Positions 32,834-40,877 of a stretch of DNA of 64,000 nt are shown here, piece after piece. Where the stretch lies: contig CAYWKU010000018.1 in assembly GCA_964459325.1 (NCBI GenBank), positions 1 through 64,000 of the forward strand, in the 5' to 3' direction. The stretch's first letter is position 1, and each line of letters begins with the position of its first letter. The notes beneath the pieces were generated by a model. The model made no database searches, was not told the origin of the DNA, and saw nothing but the letters and a program-made list of their open reading frames with translations. This stretch comes from CAYWKU01 sp964459325 (GTDB taxonomy: Bacteria > RBG-13-61-14 > CAYWKU01). Both the position numbers and the translations under genes were made by a program.

Positions 32834-33280
32834 ATGAAAATAAGAGTGCTTGTCGTGGACGACGAGGAGGAGTTCGTAAGCCCGCTCAAGGAGCGGCTCG
32901 AATTGAGGGATTTCGACGTTGGTGTTGCTTTCAGCGGAGAAGACGCCCTCAAGGAATTGAAGCGTTACAATTACGACGTCGTTATACTGGACGTGGTGAT
33001 GCCCGGCAAGGACGGGGTCGAGGTATTGCGTGAAATGAAGGAGCTGAAACCTCTTACCGAGGTCATCATGCTCACCGGCCACGCGACCGTGGACTCCGCC
33101 ATCGAGGGGATGAAGCTGGGCGCGTTCGACTATCTCAAAAAACCTACCGATACGGAAGAGCTAATCGACAAGGTCACGAAAGCCCACCGGCGGAAAGCGG
33201 AGCATGATGAGCGCATCCGCAAGGCAAAGGTGGAGGAAATCGTGGCCTCCCCCCGCTCCGTCCTCAAGGACGACGATTAG
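32834..33280 (+). CDS. Response regulator receiver with short charged tail
   Basis: A 148-residue protein with a full receiver (VLVVDDEEEF, Asp in VVILDVVMPGKDG, Thr in MLTGHAT, Lys in YLKKPTD). The last 35 residues are highly charged (HRRKAEHDERIRKAKVEEI) and lack the FAEA motif found in the earlier receivers. It has a CGAGGAGA ribosome site. It lies 33 bases before the transporter gene, so it is the last relay component of the presumed transcript. Confidence 0.88.
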   Translation: MKIRVLVVDDEEEFVSPLKERLELRDFDVGVAFSGEDALKELKRYNYDVVILDVVMPGKDGVEVLREMKELKPLTEVIMLTGHATVDSAIEGMKLGAFDYLKKPTDTEELIDKVTKAHRRKAEHDERIRKAKVEEIVASPRSVLKDDD

Positions 33281-33313
33281 TCCTTTTGTGTTTTTTATAT
33301 ATGAGGTGTAAAG

Positions 33314-34909
33314 ATGGACGTTGAAACCAAAAAGAAAAAGAAAAGTGGAATACTATCCAGCAACACCTTCTGGTTTTGCGTGGGTATAGTGGTTTTCGTG
33401 ATAATAGCTTTTATCCTTCCCACCCCCGAGAGCCTTGTAAAGCTTGTCGAAAAGGAAAACTTTGCAAAACAGATGATGGACTGGGGCATAGCGGGAAGCG
33501 CCGAGGAAGCCGCGCAAAACACGATGATTGTCATGGGGATTATCCCCATGGCCATAATATTCTTCGCCACGGAAGCGATTCCCATCGGCCTTACCGGCAT
33601 CCTGATGCCCATAATGGCTTACTACTTCCGCCTGCTTCCCCGGGAGATGATAGGCAAAACGTTCGCAGGCGACGCGCCCATGTTCCTGCTGGGTGTGCTG
33701 GCGATGGGAGTGGTGGTTGTCGAGGTCGGCCTTCACAAGAGGCTGGCCACGTGGGTTCTGGGATGGACGCGCGGATTTGTCATGCCGCTGTTCGTGCTTT
33801 GTATCGGCATGTCGGTTATCGGCTCCTTCATATCGGCCCACGCCATGTGCGCTTTCATGACGCCGGTGATGATGGCCATATATTTCGGAACGGTGTCTTC
33901 CACCGGCCAACTCCGGCACGACCCCAACCTGGCGAAGTTTCTGTTATTCGCCTTGGCTTTCTCGCTGAACGTGGGAGGTGTGGGCTCGCCCGCGGCCGGA
34001 GGCCGTAACGTCATCATGATGGGTTTCTGGGAAGATTACGGCGTCGGTATGGACTTCATGACGTGGATGAAGTACGGCTTCCCCATGGTGCCGGTACTTG
34101 GCGCCATCGTGGCGGTCTACATGCTGGTCTTCTTCTCCCGGAAGATAAAAACAAAAAATCTCACACCCGGCTTGAAAGCGATGAAAGAAGAAACCCGGCA
34201 GATGGGGAGGATGAAGTACGATGAGTACGTGGCGCTGTTTATGCTTCTGATTGTGCTCGGGCTCTGGATTTTCGCCTCCGACGTCCTCGGCCTGGGCGGC
34301 CCGGCGCTGCTGGCTCTGTTCATCCCGATAGTTTTCCGCATAACCGACTGGCGAAAGATGCTTAGGGGTATTTCGTGGGACGCATGGTTCATGTACTGCG
34401 GAGCCCTGACCCTCGGCGCCCTCCTCAAGGACAGCGGCGCCGCCCTGTGGCTGGCTCACCAGGTGCTGGGCATTTTCAACTACATGGGCATAAACGAGGG
34501 CTTCAGCCTGTGGGTCGGGCTTTCGGCCTTTTCCGGCCTGATGACCAACTGCATGTCCGACGCCGCCACCACCGCGCTGCTCGGGCCCATCGTATTGCCG
34601 GTGGGCATAATGTCGGGACATATGGCCGAGCCGTGGGCTTCCGGGTTTGCGGTGGCGTTTGCCACGTCGTTCGCACATTTCCTTATCGTCGGAACCCCCA
34701 ACAACGCCATCGTGTACGGCCTTGGAACTTACCCCGACACCAACGAAAGAGCGCTGTCGCCGATGGACTTCGTGAAGTACGGCTTTCTGCTCTGGGTGAT
34801 ATGCCTCGTGGTGGTGTGGGTGATAGGCTTCCTGGGCATGTTCCAGATAGTGGGATTCCCCGACGGACTTCTGGAAACCGCCACCCAGGCCCTGCGCTCC
34901 GGCGGATAA
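33314..34909 (+). CDS. SLC13/DASS-type anion (sodium:sulfate/dicarboxylate) symporter
   Basis: A 531-residue inner-membrane protein with about 12 hydrophobic spans. It has the internal two-fold layout of the DASS family: a first re-entrant loop around GSFISAHAMCAFMTPVMM and a second around FSGLMTNCMSDAATTALLGP, followed by VGTPNNAIVYGLG. The first loop carries Ser-Ala-His where many members have Ser-Asn-Thr, so substrate and ion selectivity may differ. Substrates of the family include sulfate, C4 dicarboxylates and other anions. It closes the receiver/kinase cluster, which suggests its expression or activity is the target of that pathway. Confidence 0.87.
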   Translation: MDVETKKKKKSGILSSNTFWFCVGIVVFVIIAFILPTPESLVKLVEKENFAKQMMDWGIAGSAEEAAQNTMIVMGIIPMAIIFFATEAIPIGLTGILMPIMAYYFRLLPREMIGKTFAGDAPMFLLGVLAMGVVVVEVGLHKRLATWVLGWTRGFVMPLFVLCIGMSVIGSFISAHAMCAFMTPVMMAIYFGTVSSTGQLRHDPNLAKFLLFALAFSLNVGGVGSPAAGGRNVIMMGFWEDYGVGMDFMTWMKYGFPMVPVLGAIVAVYMLVFFSRKIKTKNLTPGLKAMKEETRQMGRMKYDEYVALFMLLIVLGLWIFASDVLGLGGPALLALFIPIVFRITDWRKMLRGISWDAWFMYCGALTLGALLKDSGAALWLAHQVLGIFNYMGINEGFSLWVGLSAFSGLMTNCMSDAATTALLGPIVLPVGIMSGHMAEPWASGFAVAFATSFAHFLIVGTPNNAIVYGLGTYPDTNERALSPMDFVKYGFLLWVICLVVVWVIGFLGMFQIVGFPDGLLETATQALRSGG

Positions 34910-34941
34910 AGTTAAGAGGCTATTCCGGCCGACCCGGCTCG

Positions 34942-34978
34942 ATTATCCCGCCTCCCTGTCCAGGCTGCGGTATTGGAT
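34942..34978. repeat. 37-bp direct repeat, left copy (candidate attachment site)
   Basis: These 37 bases are identical to 53452-53488, the stop codon and last codons of comM. Beyond them identity falls to roughly 75-80 percent by eye. Both copies have the same orientation, 18.5 kb apart. Confidence 0.8.
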
Positions 34979-35080
34979 AGCTTTGCTTAAGTGGTGGGGT
35001 TTGATGTCGTTCGTTTCTTCAAGGTTGTCGATTGTGTGGGCGACCTTGAGGATTCGAGTATCTGCTGCAGATTCGTGGGG
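34943..35080 (-). pseudogene. Truncated copy of the comM 3' end
   Basis: On the minus strand it reads TRILKVAHTIDNLEETND, then IKPHHLSKAIQYRSLDREAG and stop. The end of comM (53453-54982) reads ARILKVARTIADLEESES, IKPHHLSEAIQYRSLDREAG. Upstream of 35080 the similarity fades, so only about 45 codons remain. Most differences are silent or conservative, so this is a diverged allele and not a recent duplicate. Confidence 0.82.
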
Positions 35081-35262
35081 AGGCGCGGAGCCTGCCCGTC
35101 AAGTGACCTTCTGGAGGAGATTCTATTCTTATTGCACAGCCCCCCGTGCGGTTCCAATTGTAAACTCGGCAAAATCCATCGCTCCGGTATAAACAATTCT
35201 GCAAGGTTCTCACGAGATTACAATCTTCATATATTCGGATGGTATAAATGAATTTTTTGAAC

Positions 35263-36579
35263 TTATTTTTTTTCCCGGTTGTATAATTTACTCAGTTTAT
35301 CCGGTGAAGCTCCGAAATGATAACCAAGGATTACCAACTGATTGATGATAGTTGTTTTTAGAATCCCCAGCTTTCTCCAGCGTCTGGGAGAGGTGTCGAT
35401 ACTGTACGGCAGCAGGACGATTCTCCCGACGCGTTGCAGCCGGCGCATTAATTCGTAGTCCTCCATTATGGGAATTTCGGGAAAGCCGCCTATTTGGCGA
35501 AAAGTATCCTTTTTTACAAAAATGCCCTGGTCTCCGTACGGCATAAGCAGCCGTCGCGCTCGCCAGTTGGCGAATCGGCTGATAACCCGAAGTCCCAGCG
35601 CGTCATCATCAATGTTAAGCAGGAACGCTCCCGCCACGACGTTATGACGGGAGAGGGCGGTATGGATATGCTCGTCATACTTTTCCGGAAGAACGGTGTC
35701 GGCATGAAGGAAAAGAAGTATTTCGCCTCCGGCCTTTACGGCGGCCGCGTTTTGTTGGGTAGCGCGTCCCGGCGCAGATACGATCACCTCGGCGCCGTAT
35801 GATTCAGCCACTTCCACAGTCATGTCGCCGCTGCCGCCATCGGCTACAAGAATTTCAGTATTCGGAGTGTTTGCGGCGCTCGATAAGGTGTCCGCAATAT
35901 TGTTCTCTTCATTAAGGGTGGGTATTATGATGGATATACGCGGTTTGAGTTTTTCGCGGCTAGCTGGCTGAAACAAATATTCCCGCCCCCTTGAATCCTC
36001 AGGGCGGTCCACGTCGTCCAGCGGCGGGAGCAATTCGAGCGATAGTCCCAGGCCTTCAGCTTTTTGCAAAGTGGTTTGCAATACTTCATCGCTTCCCCAT
36101 GGTATACCATCGAAAATATCCCTCATGGGTTCTTTAAGACCCACGAGGTAATATCCGCCGTCTTTAGCCGGGCCAAATACGGTGTCTTTAATTTCAAGCG
36201 AGTTAAATGCCGAGCGCAAGATATCAAGCGATACATCAGGCACATCGGAGCCGAGTATTACAATATGATTGTAACCTTTTGCGTATGAATCGAAGAAAGC
36301 AAGGTACATTCTTTCTCCCAGGTCCTCTCCGCGCTGAGGCCTGTAATGTAAATCGGGACCGAGCCATTTTTTCATCAGGTTCTCGTTGCCGCCTTCGTAA
36401 TTAATCTCGATGGATACGGGATAACGCATGGCTAATTGCCGGGCCTTTATCACTGCGTGGATGGTTATTATCCGGTGGAGTCGGGCCGCGCCCACCGCCC
36501 CAAGGGCGGGAATGAGGCGTGTATTTGCTTTGCCGGATTCGGGGTAGCGGGTGAATATGATGAGGTGATTTTTCATCAT
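35263..36579 (-). CDS. Fused DUF2064 and family-2 glycosyltransferase (TIGR04282-TIGR04283 type)
   Basis: A 438-residue two-domain protein. Residues 1-205 are a nucleotide-transferase-like DUF2064 domain (IIFTRYPESGKANTRL, ILGSDVPDVS, GPAKDGGYYLVGL). Residues 214-438 are a family-2 glycosyltransferase (SIIIPTLNEENNIADTL, LVADGGSGD, LFLHADTVLP, GDQGIFVKKDTF). The two modules are the transferases 1 and 2 often found with the rSAM/selenodomain protein ArsS; normally they are separate genes. Together with arsS (38940-39887) this suggests arsenosugar or related organoarsenic synthesis. No arsM is in the window. The gene is last of a five-gene minus-strand run. Confidence 0.85.
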   Translation of the reverse strand: MMKNHLIIFTRYPESGKANTRLIPALGAVGAARLHRIITIHAVIKARQLAMRYPVSIEINYEGGNENLMKKWLGPDLHYRPQRGEDLGERMYLAFFDSYAKGYNHIVILGSDVPDVSLDILRSAFNSLEIKDTVFGPAKDGGYYLVGLKEPMRDIFDGIPWGSDEVLQTTLQKAEGLGLSLELLPPLDDVDRPEDSRGREYLFQPASREKLKPRISIIIPTLNEENNIADTLSSAANTPNTEILVADGGSGDMTVEVAESYGAEVIVSAPGRATQQNAAAVKAGGEILLFLHADTVLPEKYDEHIHTALSRHNVVAGAFLLNIDDDALGLRVISRFANWRARRLLMPYGDQGIFVKKDTFRQIGGFPEIPIMEDYELMRRLQRVGRIVLLPYSIDTSPRRWRKLGILKTTIINQLVILGYHFGASPDKLSKLYNREKK

Positions 36580-36630
36580 TCTTTTTGTTATTAAAAGATA
36601 AGCGTCGTTTACCTGTAATTCACGTTCCTC

Positions 36631-38151
36631 TCAGCGTATCCAACTTAAATACCGTTTAAACCACTTCCTTATGTTGGGGGTCAACCGGTCTCGATTATAC
36701 ATATCCGCGGCTTTTCTGATGGCTTCGGCCTGAGTCGGATATGGATGAATCACATTCGATATGGCTCCCAATCCGACTTTGCCGGCCATAGCCGCGGTCA
36801 GCTCGCTTATCATCTCGCCCGCGTGTCTTGCTACTATGGTGGCGCCTAAAATCTTATCGGCGCCTTCTTTTAAGTGTATCTTAACGAAACCCCGCTCTTC
36901 TCCGTCAGCGACAGCCCGGTCAACATCTTCCATGGAGATCTTGACGGAATTAACGGCGATACCTTTTTCCCTGGCCTCCCTCTCATACATGCCAACATGG
37001 GCTATTTCCGGGTCGGTGTAGGTGCACCACGGTACGGTCAGGTTGCTCACTTTCTTTCTTCCGAAAAAGAGAGCGTTTTGAATAACAATGCGCGCCGTAG
37101 CGTCGGCGGTGTGTGTAAACCTGTATTTCAGGCAGACGTCCCCGGCGGAATAAATGCGGCGGTTTGTGGTGCGTAACCTGTCGTTGACTGTGATCCCGGT
37201 GCGACTGTTATAATCCACACCCGCAGCTCCGAGATTAAGATTCTGCACATTCGGTGCGCGTCCAGCTGCTACAAGTATTTCATCGACGGCAATGGAACTT
37301 TCTTCGCCATTTGTTTCCACGTGAAGAATTTTGTCGTTGCCGTTGATTTTGACCTTTTTAACTGTAGTGTTCAGCTTCACATATATGCCGTCCTCGGCAA
37401 AAGATTCCGCCAGAATTTCCGCAGCCTCCCGGTCTTCTCGCGTCAGAAATTGAGTTTCCCTTTCGATAACGGTTACCCTGCTTCCGAGACGACTGAAAGC
37501 CTGCGCAAGCTCGCAGCCGAGCGGCCCCCCTCCGAGCACCGCAAGCCGCCCCGGCTTTTCGGTAAGAGAAAAGACGGTTTCATTCGTAATGTACCCCGCT
37601 TCGGCCAGCCCCTCGACGGGCGGCGCGGCGGCTCGTGCACCTGTGGCTATAACGGCCTTTTTGAATCGAAGCTTCCAGTCTTCCACCTTGACCGTGTCCG
37701 GCCCCGCGAATTTGCCTTCACCAAGAAAAACGTCAATGCCCAGTTCCTTGAACCTCCGCACGGAATCGTTGTAGCTGATTTTCGCCCTCAGCTTTCTCAT
37801 CCGTGCCATTACTTGCGCGAAATCCGCTTCGACTTCTTGAGGAGTTTTTATTCCGAACCGCCCGGCGTCCATAACATCCGCCGCCGCGCGCGATGAGCGA
37901 ATGATGCACTTCGACGGCACGCAGCCCACGTTAAGGCAATCGCCGCCCATCAGGTTACTCTCCACCAGCGCCACTCTTGCCCCGAGTCCCGCCGCTCCCG
38001 CAGCGGCGACCAGACCCGCCGTGCCCGCTCCTATTACAACCAAGTTGTAACGGGGCGCAGGGTCGGGGTTGACCCAATCGGCCGGATGGGCGTTCGATAA
38101 CAGAGTCCGGTTGTGTTCGTCCGTGGGGTAAACGCTAACTGTGTTCGTCAT
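36631..38151 (-). CDS. FAD-dependent pyridine nucleotide-disulfide oxidoreductase, MerA-like
   Basis: A 506-residue flavoprotein. It has the FAD motif YNLVVIGAGTAGLVAA, redox pair Cys72/Cys77 in GGDCLNVGCVPSK, NADPH-binding region LAVLGGGPLGCELAQ, the AGDV motif, and a C-terminal HPYPTQAE with the active-site His. Unlike mercuric reductase it has no N-terminal metal-binding domain and no C-terminal Cys pair, so mercury reduction is unlikely. Its start overlaps the stop of the TVP38 gene (ATGA). TVP38-flavoprotein pairs are common, sometimes fused. It may reduce a small disulfide or arsenical in this cluster. Confidence 0.88.
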   Translation of the reverse strand: MTNTVSVYPTDEHNRTLLSNAHPADWVNPDPAPRYNLVVIGAGTAGLVAAAGAAGLGARVALVESNLMGGDCLNVGCVPSKCIIRSSRAAADVMDAGRFGIKTPQEVEADFAQVMARMRKLRAKISYNDSVRRFKELGIDVFLGEGKFAGPDTVKVEDWKLRFKKAVIATGARAAAPPVEGLAEAGYITNETVFSLTEKPGRLAVLGGGPLGCELAQAFSRLGSRVTVIERETQFLTREDREAAEILAESFAEDGIYVKLNTTVKKVKINGNDKILHVETNGEESSIAVDEILVAAGRAPNVQNLNLGAAGVDYNSRTGITVNDRLRTTNRRIYSAGDVCLKYRFTHTADATARIVIQNALFFGRKKVSNLTVPWCTYTDPEIAHVGMYEREAREKGIAVNSVKISMEDVDRAVADGEERGFVKIHLKEGADKILGATIVARHAGEMISELTAAMAGKVGLGAISNVIHPYPTQAEAIRKAADMYNRDRLTPNIRKWFKRYLSWIR

Positions 38152-38921
38152 GTTTCCACCTTCGATTTGTTATACCTTTCCGAGCGGGTCGCGGATTCTT
38201 TTGATTGCAAGCTGCGGCGCGCGTGCCTTACCAATAATATCAGGATTGCGAACACTGCAACCAATATCCCGATAAGGGCCCAGGGAACTTCACCACGAGC
38301 AAGACCTTTAGTGACCGCATCCGCGCCTACCACGTAAAGAACGGTACCGGGTAGCATACAAAGCCACGACCAGAAAAGGTATGTCCAGAACTTCACTTTG
38401 GTAAGTCCGAAACCGTAATTGAGCAGGTTGAACGGAAATATGGGTACAAGCCTCGTCAGCGCCACGATTACCGCTCCATGGTCCTCGGTAAGCTGGTCAA
38501 GCTTCCGGAATTTCTCCTTGCCGGATAGCCAATTCGCCACCGCGTCGCGGGCAAAATAGCGCCCGACCAGAAAAGCAAGGCCGGCTCCCGTGGTGGAAGA
38601 TACGCTGACGATTATCACGCCCAGTATCGAGCCGAACAGGGCTCCCGCAACGACGGTCAACGCGCTGCCGGGTAACGCCGCTACCACCGCCCCTATATAT
38701 AAAACGATGAAGGCGAATGGTCCCCACAACCCCAAGCCGTCGATCCATCCCCGCAAGGACGCCAGATGTTCTCCCAGGTCGAATATATAATACAGAACCA
38801 GAATTGTTATAATGATTGTGATGAGAAGAAGCGGCCGCCACAATCCCTTGGCCCCGGTTTTTTTGTTTCCGTCACGGTTGCCGTCATTCATCCGCAATTC
38901 CTGAGTATTGAGAGGGGACAT
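38148..38921 (-). CDS. TVP38/TMEM64 (DedA-like, SNARE-associated) membrane protein
   Basis: A 257-residue protein with about six hydrophobic spans and the core pattern GSALTVVAGALFGSILGVII, VGRYFARD, RLVPIFPFNLLNYGFGLTKVKFWTY of the TVP38 family. Such proteins resemble lipid or small-solute transporters; the exact task is unknown. A charged C-terminal tail follows. An alternative ATG 30 bases downstream also has a ribosome site. It is translated with the downstream flavoprotein (4-base overlap) and follows arsS by 18 bases. Confidence 0.87.
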   Translation of the reverse strand: MSPLNTQELRMNDGNRDGNKKTGAKGLWRPLLLITIIITILVLYYIFDLGEHLASLRGWIDGLGLWGPFAFIVLYIGAVVAALPGSALTVVAGALFGSILGVIIVSVSSTTGAGLAFLVGRYFARDAVANWLSGKEKFRKLDQLTEDHGAVIVALTRLVPIFPFNLLNYGFGLTKVKFWTYLFWSWLCMLPGTVLYVVGADAVTKGLARGEVPWALIGILVAVFAILILLVRHARRSLQSKESATRSERYNKSKVET

Positions 38922-38939
38922 CAGACCGCTGTTCCTCGT

Positions 38940-39887
38940 TTAAGCCAAGGAGCCCGCACACGATGAACCCGCGCCCGCCGTGCAGCCATAGCAATGTTTG
39001 TCGGTGGCGATTCTTCGCTTTTCGATAGAGGGCAGGTCGAACCGGCTGATATGGTCGGGAGCGCCGTGGCTCACGGGCATTTCGAGAGCAAGGTTGAAAT
39101 CACAGTCGTAGATGGTGCCATCGGGCCCGACGCTTATCTGGTATCGGCACATCAGTTCCTTAATAGTGTTTTTGTTGAACGAGTTTCTCAGCAGCTCTAA
39201 GTATTCTTCCTCCTTGTTTTGAGAGTGAAGCTGATCGCGGAATCTTCCGAGGGGCATATTCGTAATGGTAAAAAGATGGTTGAAGACAATCCCCAATTTT
39301 TCTCCCAGTTCCCGCTTGTAATCGTTTTCAAGGTCCACTTGAGCGGCGGGCAGGAACGACCCGCCGGGATTATATATCAAGTTGAGTGAGAGATCGGAGC
39401 CGTACCCGAGCGAGTTCAGGCGTTTGACGGCATCGATACTTTTTTCGTAAACCCGTTCTCCGCGCTGAGCGCGAACGTTTTCCTCGAGGTAGCACGGCAT
39501 GGATGCGACCAACATTACACCGTTATCCCTGTAAAATTCAGGGAAACCTTCCATCCCGTCCTCGTAAAACACAGTGAGATTCGTGCGCACTTGAATGGGA
39601 TGGCCTCTTTTCCGCAATTCGGTAATGAATCGGCGGATATCGGGGTGGAGCTCAGGAGATCCGCCGGTGATATCGATGAGATTGGGCTTTACGGAGTCCG
39701 CAATATCGCCTACAGCCTCCATCGTAGTCCAATCCATCATCTCCGTTCGCTGAGGAAAAGCGTCCAAGTGGCAGTGAGTGCAAGACTGGTTGCATTTTAA
39801 CCCCACGTTGACCTGGATGGTTTGAAGGTTTGCGGACCTAAGCAATTCGCCAATAGTTTCATAGATGTCTTTGTCGAAGCTATTCAT
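38940..39887 (-). CDS. arsS: Arsenosugar biosynthesis radical SAM protein ArsS (rSAM/Cys-rich domain)
   Basis: A 315-residue radical SAM enzyme with cluster motif CNQSCTHCH (Cys32, 36, 39) and the C-terminal Cys-rich signature HCYGCTAGAGSSCAGSL of the rSAM/selenodomain family. ArsS joins a 5'-deoxyadenosyl group to dimethylarsinous acid, giving the precursor of arsenosugars. Many homologues carry selenocysteine near the C-terminus; here the SSC codon is a normal Cys and the ORF ends at TAA. AGGGAGG precedes the ATG by about 7 bases. The adjacent fused glycosyltransferase agrees with the arsenosugar role. The methyltransferase ArsM would have to be elsewhere. Confidence 0.85.
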   Translation of the reverse strand: MNSFDKDIYETIGELLRSANLQTIQVNVGLKCNQSCTHCHLDAFPQRTEMMDWTTMEAVGDIADSVKPNLIDITGGSPELHPDIRRFITELRKRGHPIQVRTNLTVFYEDGMEGFPEFYRDNGVMLVASMPCYLEENVRAQRGERVYEKSIDAVKRLNSLGYGSDLSLNLIYNPGGSFLPAAQVDLENDYKRELGEKLGIVFNHLFTITNMPLGRFRDQLHSQNKEEEYLELLRNSFNKNTIKELMCRYQISVGPDGTIYDCDFNLALEMPVSHGAPDHISRFDLPSIEKRRIATDKHCYGCTAGAGSSCAGSLA

Positions 39888-39944
39888 CTCTTTCCCTCCC
39901 TGCTCTCGTGTTTATTTCTTTTGTTGAGTTCAAGGCAGTTGAAT

Positions 39945-40817
39945 CTATTTCAGGAGCTTGCTTCGGTCCTCGATTCCCTTACTTCCTCTCGTTTCCATGG
40001 ACCTGCCGTCCGGTGTGCGCCAATATATTTTCTGTTTAAAAAACGGCGCCATAAGAAGGTTCGGAAGCCGGTTGTCTTCCGGCTTCTGATAGCCCGCGAC
40101 CCCAATATTAATAATATGTTGCCTTATGCTAAGATGCAAGGTTTTATGAAAAAGATCCCAGAATCTGAATATAACCGCGTAATTTGAATTGGTTTCTTCC
40201 TTTATGTTGGAATGGTGTATTCCATGCATGCGCGGGGTGACGAAAATCTTGTTGACCAATCTCTCAACCCATATAGGCAGGCGCAGGTTGCTGTGGTGGA
40301 ACATGGTGGCGCACTGGAAAGCCGTCTCGTACACCAGATACTGGATGGGCGTTACCCCTATGATAATTACCTGAAGCGCTCTGAAGGCCGACGAATAAAT
40401 TATTTCAACAAAGTGAAAGCGGAAGGACGTGGATACGTCAAGGTCGGGGTCTATATGGTGCACGTTATGAAATCGCCATAGTATCGGTACAGTATGGTTC
40501 AGCCTGTGCCAGTAGTAGAATGTAAGGTCCATAAGCAGAAAGCCCTCCACAAACCTAGGAATAGGCGGAAGGGGTAACAGATATATTAAACCGAAAAGGC
40601 TGTTCGACGTCCGGGCGGCCACTCCGGATGATACGGGGTTGACAATGGTGGTTCCGGCAAGAAAAGCGAGGGCCGATATTGAAAGATTTACTGCCAGGCG
40701 TCGGGCGAGAGAATACTTGCGTCGACGCAGAGGGAAAGCGTTCTCCGCGACCATGAGGAATAAAAACACCCCGGGTAAAATCACAAACGGTATGGTGTCA
40801 AATCCGATAAACGACAT
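39945..40817 (-). CDS. Fatty acid hydroxylase/sterol desaturase superfamily membrane protein
   Basis: A 290-residue di-iron membrane protein. His-rich motifs HRLNH, HNVHH and HGIHHS, in the order of the superfamily, would bind two irons; four hydrophobic spans surround them. Family members hydroxylate or desaturate lipids, carotenoids or sterols with O2, which is unusual beside otherwise anaerobic genes. It is the first gene of the run ending in the glycosyltransferase and has a good promoter upstream. Lipid modification, perhaps of an arsenolipid, would fit but is speculative. Confidence 0.85.
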   Translation of the reverse strand: MSFIGFDTIPFVILPGVFLFLMVAENAFPLRRRKYSLARRLAVNLSISALAFLAGTTIVNPVSSGVAARTSNSLFGLIYLLPLPPIPRFVEGFLLMDLTFYYWHRLNHTVPILWRFHNVHHIDPDLDVSTSFRFHFVEIIYSSAFRALQVIIIGVTPIQYLVYETAFQCATMFHHSNLRLPIWVERLVNKIFVTPRMHGIHHSNIKEETNSNYAVIFRFWDLFHKTLHLSIRQHIINIGVAGYQKPEDNRLPNLLMAPFFKQKIYWRTPDGRSMETRGSKGIEDRSKLLK

Positions 40818-40832
40818 ATTTGGTTTTCCATT

Positions 40833-40860
40833 TTTATAATAATCCCCGTTATGGTGTCAA
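40833..40860 (-). promoter_or_regulatory. Sigma-70-type promoter for the arsS-containing run
   Basis: On the minus strand TTGACA (40860-40855), a spacer of 16 bases, then TATAAA (40838-40833), 16 bases before the ATG of the hydroxylase gene. Two near-perfect boxes at good spacing, although the leader is very short. Confidence 0.72.
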
Positions 40861-40877
40861 CTCATTCCTCTTGTTTT

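Larger units (their letters stand above)
34910..35262. other. Intergenic region with a gene fragment
   Basis: Between the transporter gene and the glycosyltransferase gene the only interpretable feature is the comM 3'-end copy at 34943-35080. The open frames on both strands here do not resemble proteins. Confidence 0.7.

Noticed and set aside
36631..38151. Mercuric reductase
   Set aside because: No N-terminal metal-binding domain and no C-terminal Cys pair, both expected for mercury reduction.
38940..38990. Possible selenocysteine codon at the end of arsS
   Set aside because: The SSC codon is TGT and the frame closes at TAA; no in-frame TGA.
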